A stretch of 64,000 bases of DNA, taken from Lentibacillus cibarius. GTDB taxonomy: Bacteria > Bacillota > Bacilli > Bacillales > Amphibacillaceae. The position numbers and the translations under genes are program-made. Below the pieces are notes generated by a model. It made no database searches and was not told the DNA's origin. It worked only from the letters and a program-made list of their open reading frames with translations. Below, piece by piece: positions 61,188-64,000 of this stretch. The DNA is taken from positions 1,488,001 to 1,552,000 of the forward strand of contig NZ_VCIA01000001.1 of the NCBI RefSeq assembly GCF_005887555.1, given 5' to 3'. Numbering within the stretch: the first letter of the stretch is position 1; every line of letters starts with the position of its first letter.

Positions 61188-61439
61188 GTCGCTCGAGTGC
61201 GGGCGCGTGTCGCTCGAGTTGAGGGTGCTGTCGCTCGAGTGCGGCGGGCTGTCGCTCGAGTTGGAGGGCGCGTCGCTCGAGTTGGACGGGCTGTCGCTCG
61301 AGTGCGGCGGGCTGTCGCTCGAGTTGGCGGGGGCGTCGCTCGAGTGCGGGCGCGTGTCGCTCGAGTGCGGCGGGCTGTCGCTCGAGTTGAGGCCGCTGTC
61401 GCTCGAGTGCGGCGCGTTGTCGCTCAAGTTGACTTTGTC
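61188..61439. repeat. 21-bp tandem array B (GTCGCTCGAG core), 12 copies
   Basis: GTCGCTCGAG starts every 21 bp from 61188 to 61398, and a variant (GTCGCTCAAG) is at 61419. The 11 remaining bases of each unit are G-rich and vary between a TGCGG type and a TTG type. It lies between a terminator and the rightward threonine exporter gene. Three more copies occur at 54893-54945. Nothing else is in 61160-61519. Confidence 0.9.
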
Positions 61440-61519
61440 GCCTTAATCCTACCTTTGTGTCGCGCTGCTTCCCAAAATCATTTGGACGCTTTATAATGTG
61501 ATAGGAAGGTGGTGCGGTT

Positions 61520-62260
61520 ATGATGGATCGGGTTCTGATTGCGAGGGTGAGCATGCTTGCTGGTAAGATTATGCTGGAGAGTGGTGCGGAGACGTATCGT
61601 GTGGAGGATACGATGAATCGTATTGCGTCTGCATTCGGGCTGGAAAATGTCCAGAGCTATGCGACGCCGACCGGTATACATTTTTCGGTAGATTTTGCAG
61701 AGGTAACGAACTTTATCCGTATCCAAAACCGGGCAACGGACTTGCATAAAATTGCGGAAGTTAATAGTATCTCTCGTGATATAACGTCTGCGAAAATTTC
61801 AATTAACGAGGCGCTGGTGAAACTGAATGACGTCGATCGGGCGCGGCTGGCGTTTCCGTTTTGGATGCAAATCATTGCGGCGGCGCTTGCAAGCGGAAGT
61901 TTTGCCATTATGTTTGGTGGAGACTGGCCCGATCTTTTCCCAGCCACGATTGCAGGTGGGGTGGGATATGCTGCGATGCTTGGTGCGGCAGCTTTGGTTG
62001 AAGTCAGTTTCGTTGCACATTTTGCCGCATCGTTCATTTTGGGGATTTTGGCCGTGCTATTTATCTCGAATGGGTTCGGTGCGAATGTGGATAAAGTGAT
62101 TATTGGCGCCGTCATGCCGCTCGTGCCGGGACTGCATATCACCAATGCTGTGCGCGATCTGATGGCAGGGCACCTCGTCGCCGGCGTTTCCAAAGGGGTT
62201 GAATCCGTGCTGACCGCGTTTGCCATTGGTGCTGGCGTGGCAGTTGTGTTTGCGTTTTAA
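61520..62260 (+). CDS. Threonine/serine exporter, ThrE N-terminal-type subunit
   Basis: The 246-residue protein begins with the cytoplasmic part of the ThrE/YjjP family (AGKIMLESGAETYRVEDTMN, YATPTGIHFSVDF). About five membrane helices follow (ALASGSFAIMFGGDWPDLFP, MPLVPGLHITNAVRDLMAG). In Gram-positive bacteria ThrE is often split into two genes, and the second half follows here. Export of threonine, serine or related dicarboxylates is the family function. AGGAAGGTGG precedes the start. Confidence 0.82.
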   Translation: MMDRVLIARVSMLAGKIMLESGAETYRVEDTMNRIASAFGLENVQSYATPTGIHFSVDFAEVTNFIRIQNRATDLHKIAEVNSISRDITSAKISINEALVKLNDVDRARLAFPFWMQIIAAALASGSFAIMFGGDWPDLFPATIAGGVGYAAMLGAAALVEVSFVAHFAASFILGILAVLFISNGFGANVDKVIIGAVMPLVPGLHITNAVRDLMAGHLVAGVSKGVESVLTAFAIGAGVAVVFAF

Positions 62261-62313
62261 ATCGGTAAAATCGCTTGTCAAATGTCGTCTGATTTTTGAA
62301 AGGAAGAATGCTT

Positions 62314-62760
62314 ATGTTATTCACACAAATGGTGACGAGTTTCATTGCCGCAGCAGGTTTTGGGGTGATTTTCAACGCACCAAGACGGGTAATCATTCAG
62401 TGCGGCGCTGTCGGTATGGCCGGCTGGATTTTATACTATTTGCTATCGGATGGCGGGATGGATGTCGTTCCCGCGACGTTATTCGGGGCGATGCTTGCGG
62501 GAATTCTCAGCCAAATTTGCGCCAAGCTATTCAAAGTACCGGTCATCACGATTAGCGTATCCGGGATTATTCCGCTCGTACCAGGCGGGGCGTCCTATGA
62601 TGCGATGCGGCATTTTGTTGAAAATGATTACCATATGGCTGTGCAGCTATCGGCCAAAGTCATGCTGCTGGCTGGAGCGATTGGCATGGGACTCATGTTT
62701 TCAGAAGTTGCCAATCAAACGATTAAAAAAATCCACGCAGCACGATCCCGGTCTACCTGA
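62314..62760 (+). CDS. Threonine/serine exporter, C-terminal-type subunit (YjjB-like)
   Basis: The start at 62314 is chosen because AGGAAG lies 6-7 bases upstream; upstream TTG/ATG codons overlap the ribosome site. The 148-residue protein has four or five membrane helices and the family block ICAKLFKVPVITISVSGIIP then LVPGGASYDAMRHFVEND. It completes the two-subunit ThrE-like exporter with the preceding gene. Confidence 0.82.
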   Translation: MLFTQMVTSFIAAAGFGVIFNAPRRVIIQCGAVGMAGWILYYLLSDGGMDVVPATLFGAMLAGILSQICAKLFKVPVITISVSGIIPLVPGGASYDAMRHFVENDYHMAVQLSAKVMLLAGAIGMGLMFSEVANQTIKKIHAARSRST

Positions 62761-62806
62761 CTTATAACCGCAGTCAAGCCCGGCCGTTTAGGCGAAAAAT
62801 TGCCTG

Positions 62807-63097
62807 CTATTCCTCATGGGTAATGGCATCAATCAGCAGAACAATTGCCGTAATAATATGCATGGTTATACCGACGAATGGAATGACAGCAATAAATGAC
62901 GTCACCATGCCTAAGATGCTTCCCGCCATACTTCCCTTGGCGTTGCGCGCAATCAGCAATGTAATAAAATGAGCAATGAACATGACAAACAAAATGCCCC
63001 AGGACGTGCTGAAAACAAACGCAGCACCAACGAATGGGATGCCCAGAAAAGCCTCACTACCGCCAGTAATAAACTTCATGATTCGTGATAATGACAT
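62807..63097 (-). CDS. Small membrane protein of unknown function
   Basis: The start at 63097 (MSLSRIMKFITGGSEAFLGI) has GGGGGGTGAA upstream. The 96-residue product has three hydrophobic segments (GAAFVFSTSWGILFVMFIAH, SILGMVTSFIAVIPFVG, HIITAIVLLIDAI). It resembles small uncharacterised Bacillus membrane proteins. No catalytic motif is present. It converges with the exporter genes. Confidence 0.6.
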   Translation of the reverse strand: MSLSRIMKFITGGSEAFLGIPFVGAAFVFSTSWGILFVMFIAHFITLLIARNAKGSMAGSILGMVTSFIAVIPFVGITMHIITAIVLLIDAITHEE

Positions 63098-63169
63098 GAA
63101 TTCACCCCCCAATGAACAATCCTTTCCCTAAGCATAGCATATTTTTATGCAAAAAAACGAATGCTTTTG

Positions 63170-63236
63170 GCTACGCTCGCCACCGGGCCGCGCGACTTTT
63201 CCCGTTTTCGTGCGACTTCCACCCCGGACCCGGAAA
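63170..63236. repeat. Single CGCGCGACTTTTCCCG repeat unit
   Basis: GGGCCGCGCGACTTTTCCCG, TTTTCGTGCGACTTCCACCC and CCGGACCCGG follow each other, matching the repeat at 59.46-59.56 kb. It lies in the short gap between the small membrane protein and ComK genes. Confidence 0.6.
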
Positions 63237-63237
63237 A

Positions 63238-63717
63238 CTACAAATGATTCCAGGGAAAAGTGTTTCCTCCAAAGAAAAACGGGCGGCTCAGCTTGGCAAT
63301 CAGCTCACCCGTCCGCTTATATTGCATATCGAATGTTTGCCGGGATGTATTGACATATAACCCTGTTCCATCATGGAAGGAAACGTATGTTCTATCATCA
63401 CGCTGTTCATAATAATCGATGTGATAAAACGACAGCCAGACATTATCTTTTTTCTTGGACGAGGCTGTTGGCAGCATGTAAACGCCTTGTTCTTGGATAA
63501 CCGGTACAGGTACTTTACTGCATACATTCAACAGCCTCTTTACCGATCCACGCCTGCCTTCCAGCGTCGCGCCATTTAGCACGCACGTATTATCAATGAT
63601 TCTCTCCGGGTGGTACACCGAATGTCGCCGTCGGGAAACCTCCAAAATGAGTGAGCGATAATACGATGCGTCTTTCGCTAAAATAGCCTTCGTCTGCTGT
63701 GAGATAATATAAACCAT
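63238..63717 (-). CDS. comK: Competence transcription factor ComK
   Basis: The 159-residue protein matches the ComK family: an N-terminal ILEVSRRRHSVYHPERIIDN, the short conserved run CVLNGATLEGRRGSVKRLL, KVPVPVIQEQGVYMLPTAS, and KKKDNVWLSFYHIDYYEQ. ComK of Bacillus subtilis activates DNA-uptake genes by binding K-boxes. Here the gene is intact and of near-normal length (usually 150-190 residues). Natural competence would also need the comE/comG/comF operons, which are outside this window. Confidence 0.88.
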   Translation of the reverse strand: MVYIISQQTKAILAKDASYYRSLILEVSRRRHSVYHPERIIDNTCVLNGATLEGRRGSVKRLLNVCSKVPVPVIQEQGVYMLPTASSKKKDNVWLSFYHIDYYEQRDDRTYVSFHDGTGLYVNTSRQTFDMQYKRTGELIAKLSRPFFFGGNTFPWNHL

Positions 63718-63868
63718 GTGTCTTCCCCCTGGCTGGTGTGGTTAATGAGAAAATAGCCGCTTCCTTTAAAACAATTAAGCCTATTGTACTACGATTCCCA
63801 TGGATAATCTATTCTCATTTTGAAAAATGCATCAATTTTTTACAGCAGACAGCTGAGAATGTCCATAT

Positions 63869-63899
63869 AAAAAATCCCCTCGTACTGAAGGGGATTTTT
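63869..63899 (-). terminator. Terminator of the partial acidic protein gene
   Basis: AAAAATCCCCT pairs with AGGGGATTTTT around CGTACTGA. Read leftward it closes the gene that enters at the right window edge. The interval 63718-63868 holds only the ComK upstream region. Confidence 0.8.
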
Positions 63900-63911
63900 G
63901 CCAAACGTGTA

Positions 63912-64000
63912 CTATTGATTGTTATTATTATCGTTGTCGTCATTACCCAGGTTGACGTCATTCTCGTTATCATTATCATCTTCATTCAGATCGACGTCAT
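63912..64000 (-). CDS. C-terminus of an Asp/Asn-rich protein, cut by the window edge
   Basis: The last 28 codons read DVDLNEDDNDNENDVNLGND and then DNDNNNNQ before TAG. Such Asp/Asn-rich tails occur on secreted or lipoproteins of salt-adapted bacilli. The protein itself cannot be identified from this piece. Confidence 0.5.
   Translation of the reverse strand, partial: DVDLNEDDNDNENDVNLGNDDNDNNNNQ

Noticed and set aside
61170..61496. Rightward and leftward frames rich in Arg/Val/Ala or Ser/Asp across array B
   Set aside because: They arise from the tandem repeat and have no ribosome site.

Overview
The window looks like the chromosome of a spore-forming, moderately salt-adapted member of the Bacillaceae (Virgibacillus/Lentibacillus-like). 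This is an inference. It rests on AGGAGG-type ribosome binding sites, a Spo0E-type phosphatase, ComK, a TagO/TagA wall-polymer pathway, an LTA-synthase-family enzyme and extremely acidic SLH-type S-layer proteins. No rRNA or tRNA gene was seen.

Region 1 (1 to about 13.7 kb) is accessory DNA. A CI-like repressor (7794-8726) faces a leftward module: small HTH protein, Prim-Pol primase with a CHC2-type zinc finger, P-loop ATPase, tyrosine recombinase, HTH/ribbon-helix-helix protein, serine recombinase with no canonical start codon, RusA-like protein and replication-relaxation protein. This resembles the replication and integration core of an integrative or plasmid-like element. Beyond it lie a Spo0E-like gene among copies of an undescribed 300-400 bp intergenic repeat (CGACGG-TTA-CGACGG arms), a zinc-ribbon gene, and a three-gene operon encoding an ADP-ribosyltransferase-like toxin, a small putative antitoxin and a SecB-like chaperone. 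That operon has the architecture of the CmdTAC phage-defence system. A 63-bp repeat family (GTCAGAC boxes exactly 56 bp apart) occurs at 2.4-2.6 kb and again at 13.4 kb.

Region 2 (13.8 to 34.2 kb) is a leftward capsule/exopolysaccharide cluster. It holds a TPR-containing O-antigen ligase/polymerase-like protein, a CapD/EpsC-type dehydratase, a Wzz-like protein, GalU, Ugd, a DegT aminotransferase, a PglC-type phosphoglycosyl transferase, an ATP-grasp/HAD pair, four glycosyltransferases, a frameshifted Wzy, a Wzx flippase, a TupA-like ATP-grasp and a UDP-glucuronate 4-epimerase. The predicted products are an N-acetylated 4-amino-sugar primer and UDP-GlcA/UDP-GalA.

Region 3 (34.3 to 47.5 kb) starts with an IS256-type remnant and another copy of the dispersed repeat. 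A lipoprotein gene, two large acidic surface-protein genes (one with SLH domains behind a near-consensus sigma-A promoter) and wall-polymer genes (TagA, UDP-ManNAc dehydrogenase, Wzy-like, TagO) follow. SLH domains bind ManNAc-containing secondary wall polymer in related bacteria, so this is a coherent surface-layer locus.

Region 4 (47.5 to 64 kb) mixes envelope and housekeeping genes: GNAT, PIG-L deacetylase, MurJ-like flippase, LTA-synthase-like protein, C39-like peptidase, PC4/YdbC protein, an Rpn-type nuclease with duplicated 3' cassettes, an APC permease, a second GalU, a DUF2935-like protein, ThrE-type exporter halves and ComK. Its intergenic spaces carry several unrelated short tandem-repeat families. 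Two have a strict 21-bp period and a third has CGCGCG boxes every 20-21 bp, about two turns of B-DNA.

The most interesting candidates are the CmdTAC-like operon, the Rpn-type gene with an internal start plus freestanding copies of its C-terminal part, the CGACGG-armed repeat family, and the phased 21-bp arrays.
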